Assembly: GCA_013815575.1 (NCBI GenBank)
Contig: JACDFX010000108.1
Location: 1 to 6,432 of the forward strand
DNA from: Rubrobacter sp.
GTDB taxonomy: Bacteria > Actinomycetota > Rubrobacteria > Rubrobacterales > Rubrobacteraceae
DNA: 6,432 bases
Direction: 5' to 3'
A program made the translations under genes and the position numbers. Below are positions 1 to 5,476 of this stretch, one piece after another. The first letter of the stretch is position 1. Every line of letters begins with the position of its first letter. The notes beneath the pieces are model-generated. The model had not been told where the DNA came from and searched no databases. It worked only from the letters and a program-made list of their open reading frames with translations.

Positions 1-125
1 TCGAAGTAGGCCCACCACAGCGAGGCTGCGACCGCGACGCCGAGAAGTGACGCCAGGATCACCCCCGCCCCGAGGCCCACCTCGGAGGCCCCGACACCGA
101 TGGCCACGATGGATTCGCCCAGGGC
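1..125 (-). pseudogene. ltrA: ltrA-like membrane protein, internal fragment cut by the IS
   Basis: Reading the minus strand from 125 down to 3 gives 41 codons that begin ALGESIVAIGVGAS and end SLWWAYF. The LGES..AIGVGA block and the WWAYF(D) block about 25 residues later match the LtrA (low temperature requirement A) family as I know it, which is a multi-pass membrane protein family of poorly defined function. Everything before ALGES is missing because the IS end lies at 125/126. The frame runs on into the IS as far as the TAA at 159-161 (also the stop of orfB), so no normal start serves this piece. The remainder of the gene would continue beyond position 1. A full gene is normally near 390 codons, so this is a 5'-truncated remnant. 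Identity rests on two short motifs. Confidence 0.7.
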
Positions 126-151
126 TGGGCTTCCCCCGCCAGAGCGGACAC
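126..151 (+). repeat. IS3 terminal inverted repeat, orfB-side end (IRR)
   Basis: It starts TGGGCTTCCCCCG and ends CGGACAC. Compared with the reverse complement of 1369-1394 it matches at 21 of 26 positions, with mismatches confined to positions 14-19. The outer 13 bases and inner 7 bases are identical. One further pair outside (C125 and G1395) also matches, so the border could be one base further out. The orfB stop codon is 8 bp inside this repeat. Confidence 0.9.
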
Positions 152-158
152 GATCATC

Positions 159-1037
159 TTACGCGACCCTAGCTTCTCCTATTCTATCCTCCTCGAAATC
201 GGCAGGACTCATGTAGCCCAGAGATGAGTGTAGGCGGCGGATGTTGTAGAAGGTCTCCAGGTAGTCGAAGATCGCCGTCTTGGCGGCCTGCCTGCTCGGG
301 AACCGAAGCCTGCTGACCAACTCCGCCTTAAGTGTCGAGACGAACGATTCGGCCATGGCGTTGTCCAGGGCGCTTCCGGTCCTTCCCATCGACGGCTTGA
401 TGCCCACCTCTTTCAGTCTCTCACCGAAAGACAGCGAAGTGTACTGCACCCCCTGGTCCGAATGGTGAACGAGTCCCGGAGCTGGCTTTCTCCTCCACAC
501 CGCCATTCGCAGGGCATCGACCACGAGCTCGGTTCTGAGGTGGCCCTCCATCGCCCACCCGACGATCCTCCTCGAGTGGACGTCGAGGATGAAGGCGAGA
601 TACAGGAAGCCTTCAGCGGTGGCGACGTAGGTGATGTCCGCCACCCAGACCCTGTCCACCTTCGTGGCCCCAAAGTCCCTTTTCACCAAGTCTTCCGCGG
701 CAGCGGATCTCTTGCCTCGGCGCGTGGTTCCTCTCCTGCGACCGCGCATGCAGCCCTGCAACCCGGCCTCGCGCATGAGCCTCGCAACCCGTTTGCGCCC
801 GCAGCGGGTCCCGAGCGCCCTTAACTCGGCGTGGACCCTCGGAGATCCGTACGTGCGGCGACTTCGTTCGTGGACCTCCCGAATCCTCTCGGTGAGGGTG
901 GCGTCCTCGCGGCTCCTCCTGGAAAGTGGACGGTCTCTCCAGCCGTAGTAGCCGCTTCTCGAGACCCCCAGCATGCGGCACATGAACTGGACGGGAAACC
1001 TCGTCTTCTCCGCCTCGATGAGGTGGTAGCTACTCAC
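159..1037 (-). CDS. IS3-family transposase OrfB (DDE integrase-core domain)
   Basis: This is the catalytic half of an IS3 transposase, 292 aa, which cuts and joins the IS ends through a circular intermediate. Residues about 1-60 carry the HTH-like segment, with YGSPRVHAEL at 63-72 typical of the OrfB N-terminal part. The RNase-H-like rve core follows. The acidic triad is D134 (WVADITY), D194 (HHSDQG) and E230 (DNAMAESF), with exactly 35 residues between the last two, plus the usual RLHSSLGYMSP motif near the C-terminus. The GTG start at 1035-1037 overlaps the orfA TGA in a GTGA junction. The active protein is probably mostly a 389-residue OrfAB fusion made by -1 slippage upstream, because the -1 frame is open from the A6 run into orfB. 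All key residues are present, so it looks functional. Confidence 0.95.
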   Translation of the reverse strand: MSSYHLIEAEKTRFPVQFMCRMLGVSRSGYYGWRDRPLSRRSREDATLTERIREVHERSRRTYGSPRVHAELRALGTRCGRKRVARLMREAGLQGCMRGRRRGTTRRGKRSAAAEDLVKRDFGATKVDRVWVADITYVATAEGFLYLAFILDVHSRRIVGWAMEGHLRTELVVDALRMAVWRRKPAPGLVHHSDQGVQYTSLSFGERLKEVGIKPSMGRTGSALDNAMAESFVSTLKAELVSRLRFPSRQAAKTAIFDYLETFYNIRRLHSSLGYMSPADFEEDRIGEARVA

Positions 1038-1327
1038 CGAGTCCCTTCCTCCCTTGCGAAGAAGACGGCAGCTTTTTTCAGGAACTCCCTCTCTTGTCTG
1101 AGGGTCTTGTTCTCTCGACGGAGCCTGCCCAACTCCTCCCGCTCGTCGGTGGTGAGCCCTTCTCTTTCACCTTCGTCGATCTCATGCTGGCGGATCCACC
1201 TTCGCAAGGACTCGCTGGCTATACTCAGCTCCTCGGCCATTTTCGGGATCGACTTGTTCGAGGAACGGTAGAGCCGGACGGCCTCCCGTTTAAACTCCGG
1301 TGGATAGTGCGGCGTTGGTCCCGGCAC
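1034..1327 (-). CDS. IS3-family transposase OrfA (HTH DNA-binding protein)
   Basis: A 97-aa protein with an N-terminal helix-turn-helix (about residues 10-47, PPEFKREAVRLY...SLRRWI) of the IS3/transposase_8 type. A charged leucine-zipper-like coiled coil follows at about 62-85 (ELGRLRRENKTLRQEREFL) and ends in KKAAVFF. In this family OrfA binds the inverted repeats, and alone it can dampen transposition. The start is GTG at 1325-1327, chosen because a perfect AAGGAGGT Shine-Dalgarno lies 5 nt upstream. Lys84-Lys85 are encoded by the A6 run where ribosomes can slip into the orfB frame. orfA ends in TGA overlapping the orfB GTG. Confidence 0.93.
   Translation of the reverse strand: MPGPTPHYPPEFKREAVRLYRSSNKSIPKMAEELSIASESLRRWIRQHEIDEGEREGLTTDEREELGRLRRENKTLRQEREFLKKAAVFFAREEGTR
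1072..1078 (-). promoter_or_regulatory. A6G slippage site for -1 OrfAB frameshift
   Basis: On the minus strand the run AAAAAAG falls in orfA as CTG AAA AAA GCT. orfB lies in the -1 frame relative to orfA, and that frame is open from this run to the orfB stop, giving a predicted 389-residue fusion. Programmed -1 shifting at A6G is the usual way IS3 elements make transposase. The phase is unusual: the zero frame reads AAA AAA G, not A AAA AAG. Slippage would therefore use G AAA AAA, where the P-site codon re-pairs less well. Confidence 0.65.
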
Positions 1328-1332
1328 TGTGG

Positions 1333-1371
1333 ACCTCCTTCCGGGGAACTCATCGTCCCCACTCTAGAGTG
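1333..1371 (-). promoter_or_regulatory. orfA translation start region: Shine-Dalgarno, hairpin and 12-bp palindrome
   Basis: The complement of 1333-1340 is AAGGAGGT, 5 nt before the orfA GTG. Just upstream, GTCCCC (1355-1360) can pair with GGGGAAC (1343-1349) with one bulged base, forming a hairpin next to the ribosome site. A perfect palindrome CACTCTAGAGTG occupies 1360-1371, touching the inner end of the inverted repeat. IS elements often use such structure to limit translation from read-through transcripts; that role here is inference. I see no convincing internal promoter. Confidence 0.45.
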
Positions 1372-1394
1372 TCCGTCTTACCGGGGGAAGCCCA
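1369..1394 (-). repeat. IS3 terminal inverted repeat, orfA-side end (IRL)
   Basis: The reverse complement begins TGGGCTTCCCCCGG and ends ACGGACAC, pairing with 126-151. It lies 41 bp upstream of the orfA GTG. The sequence outside it (GTCACCGAC) has no match to the flank outside the other end. Confidence 0.9.
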
Positions 1395-1583
1395 GTCACC
1401 GACATCACCCGTCCTCAAGACGGCTATCGGGGGACGATGGCGTCAACCTGGCAGCGAACGATCGACGTACCGCCGCAAAAAGCGAGCCCAGTCGACGAGC
1501 AGGAGGTCGACTACTGCATCAATTATATATTAACTGTGCTACAATTTTGACCAACAAAGCGGAGTGCCGTAACCTACGAGGAC
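1395..1583. other. Spacer between IS and XRE-integrase operon, with an AT-rich promoter patch
   Basis: No known gene is recognisable. The stretch 1515-1560 is strikingly AT-rich against a high-GC background and holds the best promoter candidate for the operon. The sequence GGAGGTCGAC occurs at 1502-1511 and again at 1586-1595, with another GTCGAC at 1491-1496. A plus-strand frame is open from the IS border (1395) to a TGA at 1548-1550, with an internal ATG at 1437. It could be the tail of an interrupted gene, but it has no visible ribosome site or family motif and I do not call it a gene. The minus strand does not encode the missing LtrA segment. Confidence 0.6.
1537..1545 (+). promoter_or_regulatory. 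Extended -10 promoter candidate for the XRE-integrase operon
   Basis: TGC followed by TACAAT gives the TGn-TAnnnT form of an extended -10 element. There is no good -35 at 16-18 bp spacing, which extended -10 promoters can tolerate. The start would fall near 1551-1553, leaving about 30-45 nt of leader before the regulator gene. A second candidate, TTGACC (1547-1552) with TAACCT (1570-1575), would start almost at the ATG, but its -10 is poor. Confidence 0.4.
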
Positions 1584-1790
1584 ATGGAGGTCGACGTGCA
1601 TAAGCTGAAGAGGTTGAGAGCAGACCGGGTGCTCTCTCAGAGGGAACTCGCCCGGATGGCGAACCTCGCCAGTGGCACGGTGTGGAGGATCGAGAACGGA
1701 TATCCGGAGGCCCGCACTTTGACCATCCGCAAGCTGGCCAACGTCCTTGGGGTGGAGCCCAGAGAGCTGATCAAGCGAGAGGTCAGCTAG
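1584..1790 (+). CDS. Small XRE/Cro-family helix-turn-helix regulator
   Basis: A 68-aa protein that is essentially one HTH_3 domain: LKRLRADRVLSQRELARMAN, then the recognition helix around SGTVWRIENG (30-39), then TIRKLANVLGV and PRELI. Proteins of this size next to integrases usually control integrase or excision genes; the target here is unknown. The stop is 2 bp before the integrase ATG, so the two are co-transcribed and probably translationally coupled. The start is uncertain. ATG at 1584 has only GAGG very close to it, whereas GTG at 1596 has GGAGG with a 5-nt gap and would give 64 aa with the domain intact. Confidence 0.85.
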   Translation: MEVDVHKLKRLRADRVLSQRELARMANLASGTVWRIENGYPEARTLTIRKLANVLGVEPRELIKREVS

Positions 1791-1792
1791 AG

Positions 1793-2926
1793 ATGGCTGG
1801 GAAACGCGGCAATGGCGAGGGCTCCATCTCGCGGCGTAAGGACGGCGGATGGATGGCTCAGTACGCCGTGTACACTGCCGAGGGCCGTAAGCGGAAGACG
1901 CTCTACGGCAAGACGCGGGCGGAGGTTGCGGCGAAGTTGACGAAGGCGCTCTCTGATCGCGAAGGTGGTTTCGTTTTCGACGCCGGGAAATTAACGCTGG
2001 GGGAGTATCTGGTCCGGTGGCTCTCGGACTCTGTGAAGAACACGGTAAGGGCTTCTACCTTCGAGCGTCACGAGCAGCTTGTACGGTGCCACATTCGACC
2101 CGCTCTCGGCGAGATCAAACTCAAGGCCCTGACCCCGGCGCATGTTCGCAGGCTCATTAGCGATAAGTCGAGTGGCGCGCTCGCTGCCGGAACGGTGCGC
2201 AAAATCCACTCCGCGCTCCACAAGACGCTCTCTCAAGCCGTATCAGACGGTCTCATACCCCGCAACGCAGCTGCCGTACAGGCGCCCAATCCGGCTCCCG
2301 ACGAGATGCGCCCACTGTCGGAGGCCGAGGCCCGGGCGTTTCTCAATGCTGCCAAGGAGTCCGGAGACCGCTTCGAGGCCCTCTACGTGCTGGCGATCAC
2401 CACCGGCTTGAGGAGAGGCGAGCTGCTGGGGCTCCGCTGGGACGACGCAGACCTAGAGCGAGGTACGCTGCGTGTTGGGCGGGCTCTCGTACGCGAGGGG
2501 GGCCGGCACACGCTCGGAGAAACCAAGACCAGGCGGGGCCGTCGCCAGGTAAATCTAACACCCCGTACGGTGGCCGTACTCAAGGCCCACCGCAAGAGGC
2601 AACTAGAGCAGAGGGTGGAGCGTGCCGGGCTGAACGAAGACCACGGTCTCATCTTCGCGTCCGAGATTGGGACACCCCTCAACCCCGAGAACCTCGTGAA
2701 ACGTTCCTTCAAGCCGCTTCTCAAGAGATCCGGCCTTCCGGAGATCCGGTTCCACGATCTGCGGCACACGTGCGCCACGCTGCTGATGGGGCGGGGTGTT
2801 CATCCCAAACTCGTGCAGGAGCTTCTCGGTCATGCCACCATAGCAATGACCCTGGATACCTACTCGCACTATCTCCCCTCGATGGGAGATCAGGCGTCCG
2901 GAGCTATGGGCGACGCGCTGGGATGA
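1793..2926 (+). CDS. int: Tyrosine recombinase / site-specific integrase
   Basis: A 377-aa integrase that would catalyse recombination between an element attachment site and the chromosome through a Tyr-DNA intermediate. The N-terminal GEGSISRRKDGGWMAQY segment (8-24) resembles the AP2-like arm-binding domain. An SAM-like core-binding domain spans about 66-160 (LTLGEYLVRWL...). The catalytic domain follows, about 172-362. Catalytic residues are R207 (TGLRRGEL), K245 (GETKTRRGRR), H321 and R324 (FHDLRHT), H347 (LLGHATI) and nucleophile Y357 (TLDTYSHY), all present. The ATG at 1793 is preferred because it follows the regulator stop by 2 bp and begins the conserved domain; in-frame codons further upstream lie inside the regulator gene. 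It converges on tRNA-Ala 98 bp downstream of its stop, the likely target site. Length and motifs are normal, so it looks functional. Confidence 0.95.
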   Translation: MAGKRGNGEGSISRRKDGGWMAQYAVYTAEGRKRKTLYGKTRAEVAAKLTKALSDREGGFVFDAGKLTLGEYLVRWLSDSVKNTVRASTFERHEQLVRCHIRPALGEIKLKALTPAHVRRLISDKSSGALAAGTVRKIHSALHKTLSQAVSDGLIPRNAAAVQAPNPAPDEMRPLSEAEARAFLNAAKESGDRFEALYVLAITTGLRRGELLGLRWDDADLERGTLRVGRALVREGGRHTLGETKTRRGRRQVNLTPRTVAVLKAHRKRQLEQRVERAGLNEDHGLIFASEIGTPLNPENLVKRSFKPLLKRSGLPEIRFHDLRHTCATLLMGRGVHPKLVQELLGHATIAMTLDTYSHYLPSMGDQASGAMGDALG

Positions 2927-2931
2927 ATGCG

Positions 2932-2952
2932 GGTTGCAGTACGGTTGCAGTA
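2932..2952 (+). repeat. Tandem 10-bp direct repeat after the integrase
   Basis: GGTTGCAGTA occurs at 2932-2941 and again at 2943-2952, one base apart, starting 5 bp after the integrase stop. The core GCAGTA recurs inverted (TACTGC) at 2989-2994. Short repeats beside an attachment site are typical of arm-type sites bound by the integrase N-terminal domain; that role is inference. Confidence 0.75.
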
Positions 2953-2999
2953 AAGAGTCCCGGTCTGTCGGTCGGGACTCTCTTACGTTACTGCGTTTT
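2947..2999. terminator. Nested stem-loop between integrase and tRNA, probable terminator
   Basis: AGAGTCCCG (2954-2962) and CGGGACTCT (2973-2981) form a perfect 9-bp stem with a 10-nt loop. The outer arms GCAGTAA (2947-2953) and TTACTGC (2988-2994) extend it by 7 bp with a 6-nt bulge on the right side. On the plus strand GTTTTC follows, so it could end the XRE-integrase transcript. On the minus strand the 9-bp stem is followed by TTTAC, so it could also stop transcription leaving tRNA-Ala. The U-tracts are short, so function is likely but not certain. Confidence 0.6.
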
Positions 3000-3024
3000 C
3001 CGCATGTATAACCGGGAATGAGAG

Positions 3025-3045
3025 TGGAGCCGAGGGGGCTCGAAC
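3025..3045 (-). other. Presumed attachment site core at the 3' end of tRNA-Ala
   Basis: Integrases of this type commonly recombine in the 3' end of a tRNA gene, restoring the tRNA with element-borne bases. The integrase ends 98 bp from the tRNA 3' end and points at it. The core would lie in the T-arm/acceptor part (TTCGAACCCCCTCGGCTCCA, minus strand). I found no second copy of this segment in the window, so the exact core cannot be fixed. The position is inference from gene arrangement. Confidence 0.35.
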
Positions 3046-3097
3046 CCCTGACCTCCGCGCTGCCAGCGCGGCGCTCTCCCAACTGAGCTACGGCCCC
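3025..3097 (-). tRNA. tRNA-Ala (anticodon GGC)
   Basis: The 73-nt minus-strand sequence folds as a complete cloverleaf. The acceptor arm is GGGGCCG / CGGCTCC, the D arm GCTC-AGTTGGGA-GAGC, the anticodon arm CCGCG-CTGGCAG-CGCGG, and the T arm AGGGG-TTCGAAC-CCCCT, with discriminator A73. The anticodon at 3062-3064 reads GGC on the minus strand and decodes GCC/GCU alanine codons. The acceptor stem has G3:U70, the classic alanine identity pair. CCA is not encoded. A strong promoter lies immediately upstream, and the integrase sits against its 3' end. Confidence 0.98.
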
Positions 3098-3111
3098 GTA
3101 AAATCGGTCAG

Positions 3112-3140
3112 AGTATATGCAGCGCGCCTGGGGGTGTCAA
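3112..3140 (-). promoter_or_regulatory. Near-consensus sigma-70/SigA promoter for tRNA-Ala
   Basis: On the minus strand TTGACA (3135-3140) and TATACT (3112-3117) are separated by exactly 17 bp. The -35 is a perfect match and the -10 a 5 of 6 match. Transcription would start near 3105, a few bases before the tRNA 5' end at 3097. It lies in the short gap after rsfS, so the tRNA has its own transcript even if some read-through occurs. Confidence 0.9.
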
Positions 3141-3173
3141 CGTGCCGCGCGCTGGCAGCGGGTTAGACCGAGG

Positions 3174-3572
3174 CTAGGCCTCCCAGCGCTCCTGGGGGGC
3201 GGCGCGCCAGAGGGATTCCAGGCGGTAGTAATCCCTCGCCTCGTCGGTAAAGACGTGGACGACTACGTCGAGGAAGTCGACGCTGATCCAGGCGGAGCCC
3301 TCGTCCACGCGCTTGGAGCGTGGGCGATGACCGGCTTCGATCATCTTGTCTATGACCTCTTCGGCGACCCGCCGGGTCTGGCGGTCGGTCTCGGCGCTGG
3401 CTATTACGAAGTAGTCCGCGTAGGAGACGAGCTCGCGAAGGTCGATAATGGTGACGTCCTTACCGAACATCTCCGTCGCGGCCCGGGCCGAAATTTCGGC
3501 CATCTCACGCGTGATCGCCTCTCCGTCTGTCCCCAGACCTTCCCGCCGGGCGACGGACTCGTCGCGCCTCAC
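3174..3572 (-). CDS. rsfS: Ribosomal silencing factor RsfS (iojap/YbeB family)
   Basis: RsfS binds ribosomal protein L14 on the 50S subunit and blocks subunit joining, lowering translation in starvation. The 132-aa protein shows the family signatures VTIIDLRELVSYADYFVIAS (40-59), an Arg-rich helix (TDRQTRRVAEEVIDKM), GSAWISVDFLDVVVHVF (92-108) and YYRLESLW (115-122). The start is GTG at 3570-3572. It forms a 4-bp GTGA overlap with the nadD stop and has a strong GGAGG about 7 nt upstream inside nadD. This gives an N-terminus about 20 residues longer than many homologues, so Met24 is an alternative, but no comparable ribosome site was noted for it. It is the last gene of the rplU operon; nadD-rsfS adjacency is widespread. 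Confidence 0.95.
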   Translation of the reverse strand: MRRDESVARREGLGTDGEAITREMAEISARAATEMFGKDVTIIDLRELVSYADYFVIASAETDRQTRRVAEEVIDKMIEAGHRPRSKRVDEGSAWISVDFLDVVVHVFTDEARDYYRLESLWRAAPQERWEA

Positions 3573-4213
3573 CGGATCTCCTCCCTCAAGTGTTCTCCTT
3601 CCGCCCGTTTTGCGTCTCCTTCATAGAGCCTCCTCTTAATAATGATCTCCCGCACCGCCTCCGGCACTAGATACCTTACGCTCTTGCCCTGCAACATCCT
3701 CCTTCGTATGCCGGTAGCCGAGATGTCAACCCGCGTACACTCCACGGGAAAGATGCGGTCGAAGTTCCTCAACCCGGCCTCAAGATGGTCCAGCTTGCCG
3801 AGGTCGTAGCCAGGCCTCGTGGCCGCCACCATGACGACCTCCTCAAGCAGCCAGTCCGGCTCCCTCCAGGACAACAAATTAGAAACCTCGTCAGCGCCGG
3901 TCACGAAGAACCACTCGTCGTCCGGGGCGCGCCTTTTGAGTATTCCGACGGTCTCGACGCTGTGCATCGCGCGCCCCGCGTCCACCTCGACCCTGTCGGC
4001 TGAGAAATGTTCGTTGCCCGCAACGGCGGCCTCGACCATCGCGAAGCGGTCCTCGGCGGTGGCTCGCACGCTGGAGGCCTCCTTGTGTGGCGGTATGCCA
4101 CCGGGGATGAACATCACGTGGTCGAGGACGAGCTCGGCCATGACCTGCTCCGCGATGATCATGTGCCCCTGATGCACGGGGTCGAACGTGCCGCCGAAGA
4201 TACCAACCCTCAC
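3569..4213 (-). CDS. nadD: Nicotinate-nucleotide adenylyltransferase NadD
   Basis: NadD transfers AMP from ATP to nicotinic acid mononucleotide, making NaAD in NAD biosynthesis in the cytoplasm. The 214-aa protein has the nucleotidyltransferase signature GGTFDPVHQGH (7-17), IPGGIPPHK (36-44), TGADEVSNLLSW (105-116) and the phosphate-binding ISATGIRRR motif (164-172). Length is usual for the family. The start is GTG at 4211-4213, overlapping the obg TGA by 4 bp. Only a weak AGGCGG lies upstream, so translation probably depends on coupling to obg. It overlaps rsfS in the same GTGA way. The last 15 or so residues are a charged tail beyond the conserved domain. Confidence 0.97.
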   Translation of the reverse strand: MRVGIFGGTFDPVHQGHMIIAEQVMAELVLDHVMFIPGGIPPHKEASSVRATAEDRFAMVEAAVAGNEHFSADRVEVDAGRAMHSVETVGILKRRAPDDEWFFVTGADEVSNLLSWREPDWLLEEVVMVAATRPGYDLGKLDHLEAGLRNFDRIFPVECTRVDISATGIRRRMLQGKSVRYLVPEAVREIIIKRRLYEGDAKRAEGEHLREEIR

Positions 4214-5448
4214 CTGAAGTCGAACACCGCCTCCCCGATCCGCACTTCGTCCCCCTGCTCGGCCCCCGCGCGCCTCAGCGCCCCGACGACCCCACTCTTC
4301 TCCAGCTCCCGCTGGAACCGCTCTACGCCCTCAGGGCTCTCCCAGTCGGTCTTCATGGCGAGTTTTTCGGCGTCCTCACCGGCAACCACGTACGACCCGT
4401 CCTCCCGCCCGACCCGCAAACCCCTCCAGGTCGGCCGGTAGACCCGATGCTCGCGCTCCGTTCGCGCGGGCGCGGATTTCTTGTCCATCCGGCGCACCAG
4501 CGCCTCGACGTGGTCCCTGAACTCGACGACGCCCTCTCCCGTGGTGGCTGAGACGAGGAAGGCGTCCGGAAAGGCTTCCCGCAGGTAGGCCCTCAGTTCC
4601 TCGTCCAGGAGGTCCACCTTGTTGAGGGCGGTGACGGTCGGGCGCCCGGAGAGTCCGGCAGCGTGGAGCTCGGAGATCAGGATGCCCTGGGCCCCCTCGG
4701 GGTCCTCGCTGGCGTCTAGCACGAGCGCGAGCAGCCGCGCCCGCGACACGTGGCGCAAGAAACGGTTGCCGAGCCCCCGGCCCTCGCTCGCCCCCGAGAT
4801 GAGACCGGGGATGTCCGCCACCACGAACGGCCCCTTGTACACCTTCTCGTCCACAACACCCAGCTGCGGCGAGAGCGTCGTGAACGGGTAGTCGCCGACC
4901 CTGGGCCGGGCCGCGCTCAGGACGCGCAGCAGTGAAGACTTGCCCGCGTTCGGCAGCCCGACCAGGCCGACGTCCGAGAGCACCTTGAGCTCTAGCAGGA
5001 CGTCCCTCTCCTCGCCGGGGAGGCCCCGCTCCCTGAACGCCGGCGCCTGCCGGGTGGAGGTCGCGAAGGAGCCGTTGCCCCGCCCACCCTCGCCCCCGCG
5101 GGCGACGACGAAGGTGGCCCCCGGTTCGGAGAGATCGGCGAGGAGGCCATCCCCGTCGAAGATCTGGGTGCCAAGCGGCACCCCAAGGACCGTGTCCCCG
5201 CCGCTCTCCCCGGCCCGGTTGTTGCCGGAGCCGTGGCTGCCGCGGTCGGCGTGTATGACCTGGCGGCGGGCGTAGGGCTCCAGGGTGGAGAGGTCTTCGG
5301 TGGCGTACAGGATCACGGACCCACCGTCGCCGCCGCGGCCACCATCGGGGCCGCCGCGCGGCTTGTACTTCTCGCGGTTAAAGGAGACGCTACCGTCGCC
5401 CCCACGGCCTCCGCGGGCGGCGAAGCGGGCTTCGTCGACGAACTGCAA
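4210..5448 (-). CDS. obg: GTPase Obg/CgtA, ribosome assembly GTPase
   Basis: Obg is an essential GTPase acting in late 50S assembly and linked to ppGpp and growth control. The 412-aa protein has a glycine-rich Obg domain (about 1-157, FVDEARFAARGGRGGDGSVSF). A G domain follows with G1 GLPNAGKSS (164-172), the TT of DYPFTTLSP (186-194), G3 DIPG (212-215), G4 NKVD (276-279) and G5 SAT (300-302). The C-terminal OCT domain (about 335-412) contains VYRPTWRGLRV and ends VFDFR; not all Obg proteins have it. The start is TTG at 5446-5448, chosen because it directly precedes the conserved FVDEA, no ATG/GTG is nearby, and 28 bp separate it from rpmA. GGGGG about 12 nt upstream is a poor ribosome site, so low or coupled initiation is likely. 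Confidence 0.97.
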   Translation of the reverse strand: MQFVDEARFAARGGRGGDGSVSFNREKYKPRGGPDGGRGGDGGSVILYATEDLSTLEPYARRQVIHADRGSHGSGNNRAGESGGDTVLGVPLGTQIFDGDGLLADLSEPGATFVVARGGEGGRGNGSFATSTRQAPAFRERGLPGEERDVLLELKVLSDVGLVGLPNAGKSSLLRVLSAARPRVGDYPFTTLSPQLGVVDEKVYKGPFVVADIPGLISGASEGRGLGNRFLRHVSRARLLALVLDASEDPEGAQGILISELHAAGLSGRPTVTALNKVDLLDEELRAYLREAFPDAFLVSATTGEGVVEFRDHVEALVRRMDKKSAPARTEREHRVYRPTWRGLRVGREDGSYVVAGEDAEKLAMKTDWESPEGVERFQRELEKSGVVGALRRAGAEQGDEVRIGEAVFDFR

Positions 5449-5476
5449 AGGGGCTAGATACCCCCGGTGGTGGTGG

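Larger units (their letters stand above)
126..1394 (-). mobile_element. IS3-family insertion sequence, complete (about 1269 bp)
   Basis: The element is bounded by imperfect inverted repeats at 126-151 and 1369-1394 (21 of 26 bases match) with the TG...CA ends usual for IS3. It carries orfA and orfB in overlapping -1 register on the minus strand and an A6G slippage run before orfB. Length, gene order and the DD(35)E transposase are all standard for IS3, and both frames are intact, so the element could be active. The flanks (AGGGC before 126, GTCAC after 1394) show no 3-5 bp target duplication. The left flank is ltrA sequence and the right flank is not, which implies a later deletion or recombination between copies. 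I did not assign a subgroup. Confidence 0.92.

Noticed and set aside
462..1271. Several plus-strand and alternate minus-strand open frames within the IS
   Set aside because: They overlap the confident orfA and orfB and show no motifs; they are frame shadows.
1..1583. Search for a second copy of the tRNA-Ala 3' end as the other attachment site
   Set aside because: No segment resembling the TTCGAACCCCCTCGGCTCC portion was found left of the integrase; the GGAGCCC at 1754-1760 is too short to count.
1682..1792. Upstream extension of the integrase frame starting inside the XRE gene
   Set aside because: The extra residues (MEDRERISGGPHF...) are the XRE gene read in another frame. The ATG at 1793 follows the XRE stop by 2 bp and begins the conserved integrase N-terminus.
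3057..3160. Inverted 11-bp match between the tRNA anticodon arm (CGCTGCCAGCG) and 3150-3160 (CGCTGGCAGCG)
   Set aside because: Both copies are nearly self-complementary GC-rich words, so a match in either orientation is easy by chance, and no function is apparent.
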